Shown here: one piece after another, positions 14,254-23,258 of the stretch
How positions within the stretch are numbered: the first letter of the stretch is position 1
Layout: each line of letters opens with the position of its first letter
Assembly: GCF_013302895.1 (NCBI RefSeq)
Contig: NZ_VJOK01000001.1
Span: 2,048,049 to 2,102,983 of the forward strand
DNA length: 54,935 nucleotides
Reading direction: 5' to 3'
Source: Streptomyces albus subsp. chlorinus
GTDB taxonomy: Bacteria; Actinomycetota; Actinomycetes; Streptomycetales; Streptomycetaceae
The notes under the pieces: generated by a model
Databases searched by the model: none
What the model saw: only the letters and a program-made list of their open reading frames with translations
Told to the model about the DNA's origin: nothing
Position numbers and translations under genes: made by a program

Positions 14254-16514
14254 CGGCGCCCGCGCCCCGGCCGCGCCAGGACCGCCGCAGGCAGCACCGG
14301 GCCCGGCCGCCCGCCGCGGGGCGCAGGGCCCGCACCCCGGCGGCGGAACCCGGCAGGCGGCGGCCCCGAACCGTCCGTACGCCCACGGTCCTCCAGATGG
14401 AGGCCGTCGAGTGCGGGGCCGCCGCGCTCGCGATGGTGCTGGGCCACTACGGGCGCCATGTGCCGCTGGAGGAGCTGCGCATCGCGTGCGGCGTCTCGCG
14501 GGACGGCTCGCGGGCCAGCAGCCTGCTGAAGGCGGCGCGGGGCTACGGGCTGACGGCCAAGGGCATGCAGATGGAGCCCGAGGCGCTGGCCGGGGTGCGG
14601 GCACCGGCCGTGCTGTTCTGGGAGTTCAACCACTATGTGGTCTTCGAGGGGACGGGCCGCCGCCTCGGCCGCCGCGGGGTGCACATCAACGACCCGGCGA
14701 GCGGGCGCAGGTTCGTGCCCATGGAGGAGTTCGACACCTCGTTCACCGGTGTGGTGCTGACCTTCGCGCCGGGCGACACCTTCCGCGAGGGCGGCCGCAG
14801 GCCGGGCGTCCTGGCGGCCCTGCCCGCGCGGCTGCGCGGCACCTCGGGGGCGATGGCGGCGGCACTGGTGGCCAGCGTGCTGCTGGTGGTCGTCGGCGCG
14901 GCCGTGCCCGCGCTGAGCCGCACCTACATCGACACCTTCGTCTTCGGGGCGCGGGACTCGCTGCTGGGGGTGCTGTTCGCCGCGATGGGGGCCGCCGTGG
15001 TGCTCACGGCCGTACTGACCGCGCTCCAGCAGGGCAATCTGCTGCGGGCGCGGCTCATCTCCTCCACGCTGAGCAGCGCCCGCTTCCTCGGGCACCTGCT
15101 GCGGCTGCCGGTGACGTTCTTCGCGCAGCGCAGCCCGGCCGACCTCGTCCAGCGCCTCCAGTCCAACGACACGGTCGCCGAGACCCTGGCCCGGGACCTG
15201 GCGGCGGCGGGCGTGGACGCGGTGGTCGTGGTCGCCTACGCGGTGCTGCTGTGGACGTACGACCCGCAACTGACCCTCGTCGGGGTGGGCATCGCCCTGC
15301 TGAACGTGGTGGCGATGCGGGTGGTGATCCGGCTGCGGGCCACGGGGACGCAGAGGCTGCGCGCCGACCGGGCCCGGCTCACCAACACCTCCTACAGCGG
15401 GCTCCAGCTGATCGAGACGATGAAGGCCACCGGCGGCGAGGCGGGCTACTTCCGGCGTTGGGCCGGCCAGCACGCCACCACCCTGGAGGTGCAGCAGCGG
15501 CTCGGGGTGCCCAGCGCGGCGCTGGCGGTGGTCGCGCCGACGCTGGCCTCGCTCAACAGCGCGGTGATCCTGCTGGTCGGCGGGACGCGCGCGGTGGAGG
15601 GCGCCATCACGGCGGGGCTGCTGGTCGCCTTCCAGGCGCTGGTCACCAGCTTCACCGCACCGCTGACGCGGCTGAACTCGGTGGCGGGCCGCATCCAGGA
15701 CTTCGCCGCGGACGTCACCCGCCTCAAGGACGTCGAGGCGTTCCCCGCCGACCCGCTGCACACCCGCCCCGAACCGGCCGCGGGCGCCCGGCGGCTGGCC
15801 GGGCACGTGACGCTGGAGAACGTCACCTTCGGCTACAACCCGCTCGACGCGCCGCTGCTGACGGGGCTCTCGCTGACCGTGGGGCCGGGCCGGCAGGTGG
15901 CGCTCGTGGGCGGCTCCGGCAGCGGCAAGTCCACCGTCTCGCGGCTGCTGGCAGGCCTGTACACGCCGTGGGAGGGCGTCATCCGGATCGACGGGCGGCG
16001 GCTGGAGGACCTGCCGCGCGGGGCGCTGGCCGCCTCCGTCTCCTTCGTCGACCAGGACGTGTTCCTCTTCGAGGGGACGGTGCGCGACAACGTGGCGCTG
16101 TGGGACCCGTCCGTCCCCGACGAGGCCGTCGAGGCGGCGCTGCGGGACGCGGCCGTGTACGAGGATGTGGCCCGGCGGCCCGGCGGCCCGCACAGCCGCG
16201 TCGAGCAGGACGGCCGCAACTTCTCCGGGGGCCAGCGGCAGCGCCTGGAGATCGCCCGCGCGCTGGTGCGCGAGCCGAGCATCCTCGTCCTGGACGAGGT
16301 GACCAGCGCGCTGGACGCCGAGACCGAGGCCGTCATCATCGACAACCTGCGCCGGCGCGGCTGCGCCTGCGTGGTGATCGCGCACCGGCTGAGCACCGTA
16401 CGGGACAGCGACGAGATCGTGGTGCTGGACCGGGGCACCGTCGTGGAGCGGGGCCGGCACGAACACCTGCTCGCCGCCGGCGGGGCGTACGCGCGACTCG
16501 TCAAGGAGCACTGA
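14250..16514 (+). CDS. C39 peptidase-ABC exporter (NHLP/NHLM peptidase/permease/ATPase)
   Basis: A 754-residue fusion of protease, permease and ATPase. A basic ~45-residue extension precedes the C39 peptidase with oxyanion Gln49, nucleophile Cys55 (EAVECGAAALAMVL), His128 (FNHYVVF) and Asp148 (NDPASG). All catalytic residues are therefore present. A six-helix ABC permease follows (about 190-480), then the ATPase with Walker A GGSGSGKST (~553), signature FSGGQRQR (~658), Walker B ILVLDE (~677) and H-loop VIAHRLS. It should cut the precursor after Gly-Gly while exporting it. The GTG at 14250 overlaps the adaptor stop. Confidence 0.95.
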   Translation: MTAPAPRPRQDRRRQHRARPPAAGRRARTPAAEPGRRRPRTVRTPTVLQMEAVECGAAALAMVLGHYGRHVPLEELRIACGVSRDGSRASSLLKAARGYGLTAKGMQMEPEALAGVRAPAVLFWEFNHYVVFEGTGRRLGRRGVHINDPASGRRFVPMEEFDTSFTGVVLTFAPGDTFREGGRRPGVLAALPARLRGTSGAMAAALVASVLLVVVGAAVPALSRTYIDTFVFGARDSLLGVLFAAMGAAVVLTAVLTALQQGNLLRARLISSTLSSARFLGHLLRLPVTFFAQRSPADLVQRLQSNDTVAETLARDLAAAGVDAVVVVAYAVLLWTYDPQLTLVGVGIALLNVVAMRVVIRLRATGTQRLRADRARLTNTSYSGLQLIETMKATGGEAGYFRRWAGQHATTLEVQQRLGVPSAALAVVAPTLASLNSAVILLVGGTRAVEGAITAGLLVAFQALVTSFTAPLTRLNSVAGRIQDFAADVTRLKDVEAFPADPLHTRPEPAAGARRLAGHVTLENVTFGYNPLDAPLLTGLSLTVGPGRQVALVGGSGSGKSTVSRLLAGLYTPWEGVIRIDGRRLEDLPRGALAASVSFVDQDVFLFEGTVRDNVALWDPSVPDEAVEAALRDAAVYEDVARRPGGPHSRVEQDGRNFSGGQRQRLEIARALVREPSILVLDEVTSALDAETEAVIIDNLRRRGCACVVIAHRLSTVRDSDEIVVLDRGTVVERGRHEHLLAAGGAYARLVKEH

Positions 16515-16523
16515 GGTACGCAG

Positions 16524-19433
16524 GTGACATACGCGCAGCAGACCGGCCGGACGGTCTCCCCGGCCGGCGATGTGGTGGCCGTCCATCTCGGCGCGCTGGG
16601 CGAGGCGGTGGCGCACACGCCCGGCACCGGCATGTCGCTGGAGGGCCCGCACGTGCTGTGGCTGGTGGCCGAGGGCGCCATGGACGTGTTCGCGGTGGAC
16701 GCCACCGGCGCCGGGAGCTGGCACTTCCTGGGCCGGCTGGAGCCGGGCACCCTGCTGCTGGGCCCGGTCGAGGGGCCGCGGCACACGCTGGTGGGGCGGC
16801 CGGTGCGCGGCGGCGTGGTGCGCCGGATTCCGCTGTGGGAGCTGCCCGCGGGGCAGCCGGGGCAGCGGTACGGCGACGGCTGGGGCGCGTACGACGGCTG
16901 GGACACCTACGCCGGACAGTGGGTCCAAGGGGCGCACGGCACCGTGCCCGGACCGCTGGAGGACGCCTTCGCGCGCGGCGTCGGCCGCGGCCTGCGGGTG
17001 CTGTTCGAGGCGCCGCTGGACGGCCGGCCGCGGCGGCCCGGGCAGCCCGTGGAGGAGGGCCCGGCCGCCGACGAGGACATCCTGTGGATGCCCGTCGCGC
17101 CCGGCGGCGTGCGCTACGGCACCGGCGGCGCCCTGCTGCTCGACCGGGCCATGTGGCAGCACATGGTGGACCAGCTCGCGCGGCTGCTGTTCACCCTCGA
17201 CCGCTGGATCGAACGGCTGGAGCGCGCCCACGAGGACCGTACGGCGGCGGGCATCGAGGCCGGCCAGGCCGTGCGCGAGGAGGCCGACCAGGCGCTGCTC
17301 GCCTCGCTCGGCACGGGTGCGCGGCAGCAGGCCCCGGCAGGCGGCGCGGACGCGCACGACGCCACGGTGGCCGTCTGCCGCGCCGTCGCCGAGGCGGCCG
17401 GCGTGACCTTGCGGGTGCCGCCGCAGGGCCCGGACCCGCACGAGCGGGTGGACCCCGTCGAGCGGCTGGCGCGCGCCTCCCGGCTGCGCACCCGGCCGGT
17501 GAAGCTGGCGGGGGCCTGGTGGAAGCGCGACTGCGGTCCGCTGGTGGGGTACCGGGCGGCGAGCGGCGCGCCCGTCGCGCTGCTGTGGCGGCGCGGCCGG
17601 TACGAGGCGGTGCAGCCGGGCAGCGGCAGCCGCTGGCGCGTCGGGGCCCGGAACGCGGCGACGTTCTCCTCCCGCGCCGTGATGTTCTACCGGCCGCTGC
17701 CCGACGAACCGCTGTCAGCGCCGGGGCTGCTGCGCTTCGCGCTGCGCGGCGCCCGCGGCGACCTGCTCACCCTCCTGCTGTGCGGGCTCGTCGCCGTGGG
17801 GCTGGGCGCCCTGGTGCCGGTCGCCACCGGCCAGGTGCTGGGCGTGTACGTGCCCAACGCCGAGCAGGGGCTCATCGCGCAGGCCGCGGCGGCGCTGGTG
17901 GGCACCACGGCCGTCGCCGCGGCGTTCGGGCTGATGCAGAACACCGCGCTGCTGCGGCTGGAGGGCCGGATCGAAGCCGCGCTGCAACCCGCCGTCTGGG
18001 ACCGGCTGCTGCGCCTGCCGACCCGGTTCTTCGCGGGGCGCTCCACCGGGGAGCTGGCCGGCGCGGCGATGGGGGTGAGCACGATCCGCCGCGTGCTGTC
18101 GGGCATCAGTTCCGTCGTCGTCCAGTCGAGCACGGTGGCGGCGGTCAACCTGGTGCTGCTGCTGGTCTGCAGCGTGCCGCTGGCGCTGGCCGCGCTGGGC
18201 GTGCTGGCCGTCGTCGCCACCGTCTTCGCGGCGCTGGGGGTGTGGCAACTGCGCTGGCAGCGGCGCCTGGTGGCGCTCAACAACAAGCTGGGCAACCAGG
18301 CGTTCCAGACGCTGCGCGGGCTGCCGAAGCTGCGGGTCGCGGCGGCCGAGTCGTTCGCGTACGCGGCCTGGGCCAAGGACTTCGCCCGCAGCCGCGAACT
18401 CCAGCGGCGGGCGGGCCGCATCCGCAACCTCAGCACCGTCGTCAACGCCGTCTACCTGCCGCTGGCCATGCTGCTGCTGTTCGTCCTGCTGGCCGGCCCG
18501 GCCCGGGGCGCCCTGGCGCCCAGCGGGTTCCTCACCTTCACCACGGCCATGACGATGATGCTCACGGCCGTCACCCAGCTGACCAACTCGCTGCTCTCGG
18601 CGGCGGCGGTGCTGCCCCTGTACGAGCAGCTCAAGCCGGTCCTGGAGGAGCCGCCCGAGGTACGCGACGGCAGCGTGCGGCCCGGCACCCTCACGGGTGC
18701 CGTCGAGGCCCGGGAGGTGACGTTCCGCTACGGCGAGGACGGGCCGCTCGTCCTGGACGGGGTCTCCTTCCGCGCCGAGCCCGGGGAGTTCGTGGCGATC
18801 GTCGGGGAGAGCGGCTGCGGCAAGTCGACACTGCTGCGGCTGCTGATCGGCTTCGAGAGGCCCGTGTCCGGCGAGATCCGCTACGACGGGCAGGACCTCG
18901 CGGCCCTCGACCAGGCGGAGGTGCGCCGCCAGTGCGGGGTGGTGTTGCAGCACGCGCAGCCCTTCACCGGCTCGATCCTGGAGTGCATCTGCGGCGCCGA
19001 GACCTACCCGCTGGAAGAGGTGTGGGAGGCGGCGCGGATGGCGGGCGTCGCCGACGACATCAAGGCGATGCCCATGGGTCTGCACACCATGCTCTCGGAC
19101 GGCGGCGGCACCGTCTCCGGCGGACAGCGCCAGCGGCTGATGATCGCCCAGGCCCTGGTGCGGCGCCCGAGGATCCTCTTCTTCGACGAGGCGACCAGCG
19201 CGCTGGACAACGAGACCCAGCGGGTGGTGGCCCGCAGCACCCGGGAGTTGCGGGCCACCCGGGTGGTGATCGCCCACCGGCTGTCCACCGTGCTGGACGC
19301 GGACCGCGTCCTGGTCATGTCCCGGGGCCGGATCGTCCAGGAAGGCCCGCCCTCGGTCCTCCTCGCCGACCGCACCGGCCCTTTCCACCACCTGGTACGC
19401 CGTCAGCGGATGGAGCCGGGCGAGCGGGTCTGA
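16524..19433 (+). CDS. NHLM bacteriocin system ABC transporter, second permease/ATPase
   Basis: A 969-residue exporter without a peptidase. Residues 1-400 form a soluble N-terminal part characteristic of the second NHLM transporter. It starts with a cyclic-nucleotide-binding-like beta domain and includes a helical stretch around 205-260. Six TM helices follow (about 415-690). The ATPase has Walker A GESGCGKST (~761), signature VSGGQRQR (~863), Walker B ILFFDEA (~882) and H-loop VIAHRLSTV. The GTG at 16524 has GAGG 7 nt upstream and lies 9 nt after the C39 exporter stop, so the three export genes form one operon. It probably forms a heterodimer or works in series with the C39 exporter. Confidence 0.93.
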   Translation: MTYAQQTGRTVSPAGDVVAVHLGALGEAVAHTPGTGMSLEGPHVLWLVAEGAMDVFAVDATGAGSWHFLGRLEPGTLLLGPVEGPRHTLVGRPVRGGVVRRIPLWELPAGQPGQRYGDGWGAYDGWDTYAGQWVQGAHGTVPGPLEDAFARGVGRGLRVLFEAPLDGRPRRPGQPVEEGPAADEDILWMPVAPGGVRYGTGGALLLDRAMWQHMVDQLARLLFTLDRWIERLERAHEDRTAAGIEAGQAVREEADQALLASLGTGARQQAPAGGADAHDATVAVCRAVAEAAGVTLRVPPQGPDPHERVDPVERLARASRLRTRPVKLAGAWWKRDCGPLVGYRAASGAPVALLWRRGRYEAVQPGSGSRWRVGARNAATFSSRAVMFYRPLPDEPLSAPGLLRFALRGARGDLLTLLLCGLVAVGLGALVPVATGQVLGVYVPNAEQGLIAQAAAALVGTTAVAAAFGLMQNTALLRLEGRIEAALQPAVWDRLLRLPTRFFAGRSTGELAGAAMGVSTIRRVLSGISSVVVQSSTVAAVNLVLLLVCSVPLALAALGVLAVVATVFAALGVWQLRWQRRLVALNNKLGNQAFQTLRGLPKLRVAAAESFAYAAWAKDFARSRELQRRAGRIRNLSTVVNAVYLPLAMLLLFVLLAGPARGALAPSGFLTFTTAMTMMLTAVTQLTNSLLSAAAVLPLYEQLKPVLEEPPEVRDGSVRPGTLTGAVEAREVTFRYGEDGPLVLDGVSFRAEPGEFVAIVGESGCGKSTLLRLLIGFERPVSGEIRYDGQDLAALDQAEVRRQCGVVLQHAQPFTGSILECICGAETYPLEEVWEAARMAGVADDIKAMPMGLHTMLSDGGGTVSGGQRQRLMIAQALVRRPRILFFDEATSALDNETQRVVARSTRELRATRVVIAHRLSTVLDADRVLVMSRGRIVQEGPPSVLLADRTGPFHHLVRRQRMEPGERV

Positions 19434-19446
19434 AGCGTCACCGATG

Positions 19447-19463
19447 CCGCCGGACTCCGGCGG
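19447..19463 (+). terminator. Palindrome after the export operon, weak terminator candidate
   Basis: CCGCCGGA and TCCGGCGG flank a single base, 13 bp after the stop of the second ABC exporter. No T-tract follows. Confidence 0.35.
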
Positions 19464-19506
19464 AAAGGAAGGGGTCCCGCGCCGCAGCGTGACCGTATCG
19501 TAGGCA

Positions 19507-19521
19507 GAAACGCTCAAACGA
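19507..19521. promoter_or_regulatory. DeoR-type operator site 1 (upstream of its own gene)
   Basis: GAAACGCTCAAACGA lies 13 bp before the regulator start and 5 bp after a TATCGT -10 box at 19496-19501. The same 15-mer occurs inverted at 20738-20752 before the importer operon. Confidence 0.7.
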
Positions 19522-19534
19522 AAGGGTTGCCGCC

Positions 19535-20683
19535 GTGCGCGAGGGGGCCGCCGCCAGGCGGGAGAGGGTGCTGGAAGCGGTCCGTACGCGGGGGGAGGTG
19601 CGGGTCACCGCGCTGGCGCGGGAACTGGGCGTGTCGGTCGTCACCCTGCGCCGCGACGTGGAAGAGCTGGCCCGGCGCGGGGAGTTGCGCCGCGGGCACG
19701 GGGTGGCGCGCTCCCTCTCCCCGGTGGCGGAGCGGCCCCGCACACCGGGGCTGGACGCCTCCGCGCCCTCGGTGGGGCTGGTCGTCCCGGAGCACCACTC
19801 CTCCCTGTTCGAGGCGGTGGGCGGCGCCCGTACCGTCCTGGAGGCGGCCGGGGTGCGCATGGCGCTGCACATCGCCGGGCACCACCCGGGCGCCGAGCGG
19901 GAGACGGCTCGCCAGGCGGTGGAGCAGGGCGCCGTCGGCCTGCTCGTCGCACCGCGCGGGCGCACCGCCGGCGCGCCCGCACTGGACGAGAAGTGGCCGG
20001 CCGGGCTCGCCGTCCCCGCCGTGCTGATGGAGCACCGGCCGGCGCCCGGGTCCCCGCTGCAGGCGTACGACTCCGTGTGCGGCGACCACGCGTACGGGGC
20101 GCGGTTGGCGCTCGACCACCTGGTCTCCCTGGGGCACCGGCGCATCGTACTGGCGGCCCGTGACGACAGTCCGACGGCCCGCACACTGCGGGCGGCGTTC
20201 GCGCGGATCGCCCGGGAGCGGCCTCGGATCGAGGAGGGGGCGGTCGTCCTGACCGCGGGCCCTTCCGCGGCCCCGGAGCCCGGTCCGACGCGGACGCCGG
20301 AGACGGGCGGCGGCCCGGCGGGCCTGGTGGACCTGGTGGACCTGGAGAACCTGGCATCGGTGCTGCGCGAGCGCGGTGCGACCGCCGCCGTGCTGCACCC
20401 GGACGTGGACGCGCTCATGCTGGTGCAGCAGTTGCGCGCGGGCGGGGTGCGGGTGCCGGAGGACTGCTCGGTGGTGGCCTACGGCGACGCGGTGGCCGCG
20501 CTGGGCAGCCCGCCGCTGACGGCGGTCGCCCCGCCGAAGGAGGAGGTCGGCCGGGCGGCGGCCGAACTGCTGCTGCGGCGCCTGCGCCATCCCGGCGACG
20601 CGGCCCCGGAGGCGGTACGTCGTATCGAACTGCTGCCCAGGCTCGTGGTGCGGGGCTCCGCGGTGGAGGCACCGGCGGGGTGA
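19535..20683 (+). CDS. DeoR-type HTH regulator with LacI-like sugar-binding domain
   Basis: A 382-residue repressor. Residues about 5-58 are a DeoR winged helix (RVLEAVRTRGEVRVTALARE then VSVVTLRRDVEELA). Residues 78-375 are a periplasmic-binding-protein-type sensor as in LacI/GalR proteins, ending with the usual PPLTAVAPPKEEVGRAAAELL segment. It should release DNA on binding a sugar. The GTG at 19535 is preceded by AAAGGG. It sits directly before the ABC importer operon in the same direction. Identical 15-bp sites in front of both indicate autoregulation and importer control. The sensor contains a Pro/Gly-rich insertion around residues 245-265. Confidence 0.9.
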   Translation: MREGAAARRERVLEAVRTRGEVRVTALARELGVSVVTLRRDVEELARRGELRRGHGVARSLSPVAERPRTPGLDASAPSVGLVVPEHHSSLFEAVGGARTVLEAAGVRMALHIAGHHPGAERETARQAVEQGAVGLLVAPRGRTAGAPALDEKWPAGLAVPAVLMEHRPAPGSPLQAYDSVCGDHAYGARLALDHLVSLGHRRIVLAARDDSPTARTLRAAFARIARERPRIEEGAVVLTAGPSAAPEPGPTRTPETGGGPAGLVDLVDLENLASVLRERGATAAVLHPDVDALMLVQQLRAGGVRVPEDCSVVAYGDAVAALGSPPLTAVAPPKEEVGRAAAELLLRRLRHPGDAAPEAVRRIELLPRLVVRGSAVEAPAG

Positions 20684-20737
20684 CCCGGGAACGCGGAGAG
20701 GCGTGCGATGCCTCGGCCAACCCTTGGGCCCGCACGC

Positions 20738-20752
20738 TCGTTTGAGCGTTTC
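20738..20752. promoter_or_regulatory. DeoR-type operator site 2 (upstream of the importer)
   Basis: TCGTTTGAGCGTTTC is the exact reverse complement of the site at 19507-19521. It overlaps a -35-like TTGAGC at 20742-20747. Confidence 0.7.
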
Positions 20753-20759
20753 ATTTTCC

Positions 20760-20799
20760 CCTGATCGCTCCATTGACCCCTCGCGTGCGAGCGATCAGG
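20760..20799. promoter_or_regulatory. Large inverted repeat in the importer leader
   Basis: CCTGATCGCTC (20760-20770) and GAGCGATCAGG (20789-20799) are perfect 11-bp arms around 18 bp, 39 bp before the binding-protein start. It could be an RNA hairpin in the leader or a second operator. Confidence 0.5.
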
Positions 20800-20838
20800 A
20801 TGCCGGTGTTCCCTCCTCTTCCGAAGGAGGCATCCGCC

Positions 20839-22182
20839 GTGCCCCGCCCCGCCTTCCGCGCTCTCCGCACCCTCCGCGCCCTCCTGGCCGCGCTCGCCGT
20901 ACTGCCGCTGCTGGTGGCCGCCGCCTGCGGCGGAGGCGGCACCGGCGCCCGGGAGACGGGCGACGACCGCGTCCACCTCACCTTCTGGTCCGCCCTGCGC
21001 GGCAGCCAGGAGGTCGTGGACGCCTACAACCGCGGCCAGGCGCGCGTCCACGTGGACTTCGAGCAGGTGCCCTCCGGCCAGCAGGGCGGGTACGCGAAGC
21101 TGAGCAACGCGGCCCGCGCGGGCAACGCGCCGGACGTCGCCACGATCGAATACCCGCAGGTACCCGGTTTCGCCATCGACGGGGTGATCCGCGACCTCAC
21201 ACCGCTGGTCGGCGAGCGGCTGCGCGACCAACTGCTGCCGCGGGCACTCGCGCTGACGACGTTCGAGGGGCGCGTCTTCAGCGTGCCGATGGACATCGAG
21301 CCGATGGTCTTCCTCTACCGCCGCGACCTGTTCGCCAGGCACCACCTCCGACTCCCCCGCACCTGGGCCCGGTTCGAGGAGACGGCGCGCCGCATCAAGC
21401 GGGCGGCGCCCGGCGCGCGCATCGCCACCTTCCCCACCGACGGCGGGCACCACCTGGCGGGGCTGGCCTGGCAGGCGGGCGCCCGGTGGTTCGACACCGC
21501 CGGCCGCACCTGGACCGTGTCGATGACGGACGGTCCCACCCGCAAGGTGGCCGCGTACTGGCAGCGGCTGATCGACGAGGAGCTGGTCTTCCTCAACCCC
21601 GTGGACACCCAGGCGGGTTCGGCGCAGATCGGCCGGGGCGAGGTCTTCGGCAAGCTGACCGGCGCCTGGGACGCGGGCGGGATGATGGCCGCCCAGCCCG
21701 GCCAGAGGGGCAGGTGGGGTGTGGCGCCGCTGCCCCGGTGGGACCCCGCGCACCCCCGGGTGGGCACGCACGGCGGTTCGACGTTCGCCGTCACCAAGGA
21801 CAGCCGCCACCCGCGGGCGGCCATGGACTTCATCGAGTGGCAGGTCTCCAGCCCGCAGGCGCTCAGGGCCCGGCTCTCCAGCGGCGTCAGCAGCCAGTAC
21901 CCGGCGGCCACGGACCTGGTGGCGGTGGCACGCGAGGCCATGGACACCCGCTACTTCGCGGGCCAGGACATCTACGCCCTCTTCCGGCGCGAGGCCGCCC
22001 ACATCTCGCGGGGCTGGACATGGGGGCCGCGGATGACGGCCACCCTCAAGACGGTGCAGACGGGGCTGGCCCGGGCCGGCGACGGGGAGGGCACCGTGCT
22101 GGGCGCCCTCGATCAGGCCCAGCGCTCGGCACTTCCGGATCTCAGATCTCTCGGACTCTCCGTGCGTGCGGGGCCGCGGTGA
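20839..22182 (+). CDS. ABC importer solute-binding lipoprotein (sugar type, family 1)
   Basis: A 447-residue exported lipoprotein. The signal ends in VAAAC with lipidated Cys30, then GGGGT. The mature part is a two-lobed type I binding protein (HLTFWSALRGSQEVVDAYNR, then DVATIEYPQVPGFA and GTHGGSTFAVTKDSRHPRAA), the fold that captures oligosaccharides or glycerol-phosphate-like ligands. The GTG at 20839 has a perfect GAAGGAGG 8 nt upstream, which rules out the longer in-frame ATG at 20773. Its stop overlaps the GTG of the first permease. The ligand is unknown. Confidence 0.93.
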   Translation: MPRPAFRALRTLRALLAALAVLPLLVAAACGGGGTGARETGDDRVHLTFWSALRGSQEVVDAYNRGQARVHVDFEQVPSGQQGGYAKLSNAARAGNAPDVATIEYPQVPGFAIDGVIRDLTPLVGERLRDQLLPRALALTTFEGRVFSVPMDIEPMVFLYRRDLFARHHLRLPRTWARFEETARRIKRAAPGARIATFPTDGGHHLAGLAWQAGARWFDTAGRTWTVSMTDGPTRKVAAYWQRLIDEELVFLNPVDTQAGSAQIGRGEVFGKLTGAWDAGGMMAAQPGQRGRWGVAPLPRWDPAHPRVGTHGGSTFAVTKDSRHPRAAMDFIEWQVSSPQALRARLSSGVSSQYPAATDLVAVAREAMDTRYFAGQDIYALFRREAAHISRGWTWGPRMTATLKTVQTGLARAGDGEGTVLGALDQAQRSALPDLRSLGLSVRAGPR

Positions 22183-23258
22183 CCGCCGCCCCCGGCCCGG
22201 CCGCGTCGCCGGGTGCCGCCTCCCCGGGTATCTCGTCGCCGGGTGCCGCCTCCCCGGGGGCCGTGCCCGGCTCCCGTACGGGCCGGACGGTGCTTCCCGG
22301 CCGTGCGGCCGGGGCGAAGGGCGCGACGAGAAGCACCGGCAACACGGCGCGGCGGCGCGCGGCGGGGGCGTGCACGATGCTGATGGCACCGTTCTTCGCC
22401 CTGCTCGTCCTGGTCTTCCTCGTACCGGTGGGCGCCGCGGTCCGGCTGAGCCTCTTCAGCGACGACCAGCCCGGACTCGGCTTCGGCCCGGAGCGCACCG
22501 TCTTCGCCGGTTCACGCAACTACGAGGCCGTGCTGACCGACCCGACGTTCCTGACGGGCATGGGCACCACGGCCCTCTACTGTCTGGTCCACATTCCCCT
22601 GGTCGTGGTACTGGCACTCGTGCTGGCGCTGCTGCTCGACTCGGGCGCGGCGCGGCTGCGGCGCACCGCGCAGCTCTCGCTGTTCCTGCCGCACGCGGTG
22701 CCCGGCATCATCGCCGCCGTCATCTGGCTCTACCTCTACACGCCGGGGCTGAGCCCCGTCGTCGAAGTCCTCCGCGACGCCGGCGTCACGGTGGACCCGC
22801 TCGGGGTGGACACCGTGCTGCCCTCCGTCGTCAACATCGCGCTGTGGAGCAGTCTCGGCTACAACGTCGTCATCTTCTACGCCGCCCTCCAGGCCGTGCC
22901 GCGCGAACTGACGGAGGCGGCCCTCGTGGACGGCGCGGGTCCGGTGCGCACGGCGCTGCGGGTCAAGGTGCCGCTGGTGCGCGGGGCGGTCGTGATGGTC
23001 GTGATGTTCACCCTGATCTGGTCGCTCCAGCTGTTCACCGAACCGATGCTGCTGAGCCAGGCCACCCCGGTCGTCGGCGACCGCTACACCCCGGCCATGT
23101 ACCTCTACGACGCCGCCTTCACCCGCGACAACCACGGCCTGGCCGCCGCGGCCTCGGTGGTGCTGCTCGCCGTCACCCTCGCGCTGTCCTACGGGCTGGG
23201 CCGGTGGAGCAACCGCACGGCCCGGGGCGGCGGTCCGGTCGGGGAGGGTTCCCGGTGA
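22179..23258 (+). CDS. ABC importer permease 1 (MalF/UgpA type)
   Basis: A 359-residue permease. About 65 residues of Pro/Gly/Ala/Ser-rich cytoplasmic sequence with repeated SPGAA units come first. Six TM helices start at MLMAPFFALLVLVFL. The EAA loop ELTEAALVDGAGPVRTALRV near residue 245 contacts the ATPase. The GTG at 22179 overlaps the binding-protein stop by 4 bp. An internal ATG at MLMAPFF would give the usual family length, so the long N-terminus is uncertain. It pairs with the next gene. Confidence 0.9.
   Translation: MTAAPGPAASPGAASPGISSPGAASPGAVPGSRTGRTVLPGRAAGAKGATRSTGNTARRRAAGACTMLMAPFFALLVLVFLVPVGAAVRLSLFSDDQPGLGFGPERTVFAGSRNYEAVLTDPTFLTGMGTTALYCLVHIPLVVVLALVLALLLDSGAARLRRTAQLSLFLPHAVPGIIAAVIWLYLYTPGLSPVVEVLRDAGVTVDPLGVDTVLPSVVNIALWSSLGYNVVIFYAALQAVPRELTEAALVDGAGPVRTALRVKVPLVRGAVVMVVMFTLIWSLQLFTEPMLLSQATPVVGDRYTPAMYLYDAAFTRDNHGLAAAASVVLLAVTLALSYGLGRWSNRTARGGGPVGEGSR

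Noticed and set aside
13893..17441. A 1182-codon open frame on the minus strand across the two ABC exporters
   Set aside because: It is antisense to two exporters with complete catalytic motifs. Its composition (His/Gln/Arg-rich, no domain) is the usual shadow of a high-GC gene.
14204..19492. A 1762-codon plus-strand frame running through the whole export operon
   Set aside because: It is the off-frame reading of the adaptor and both ABC genes; no motif is recognisable in it.
19535..20683. A plain LacI regulator
   Set aside because: The sensor domain is LacI-like, but the N-terminal helix-turn-helix is of the DeoR winged type and lacks the LacI hinge helix.
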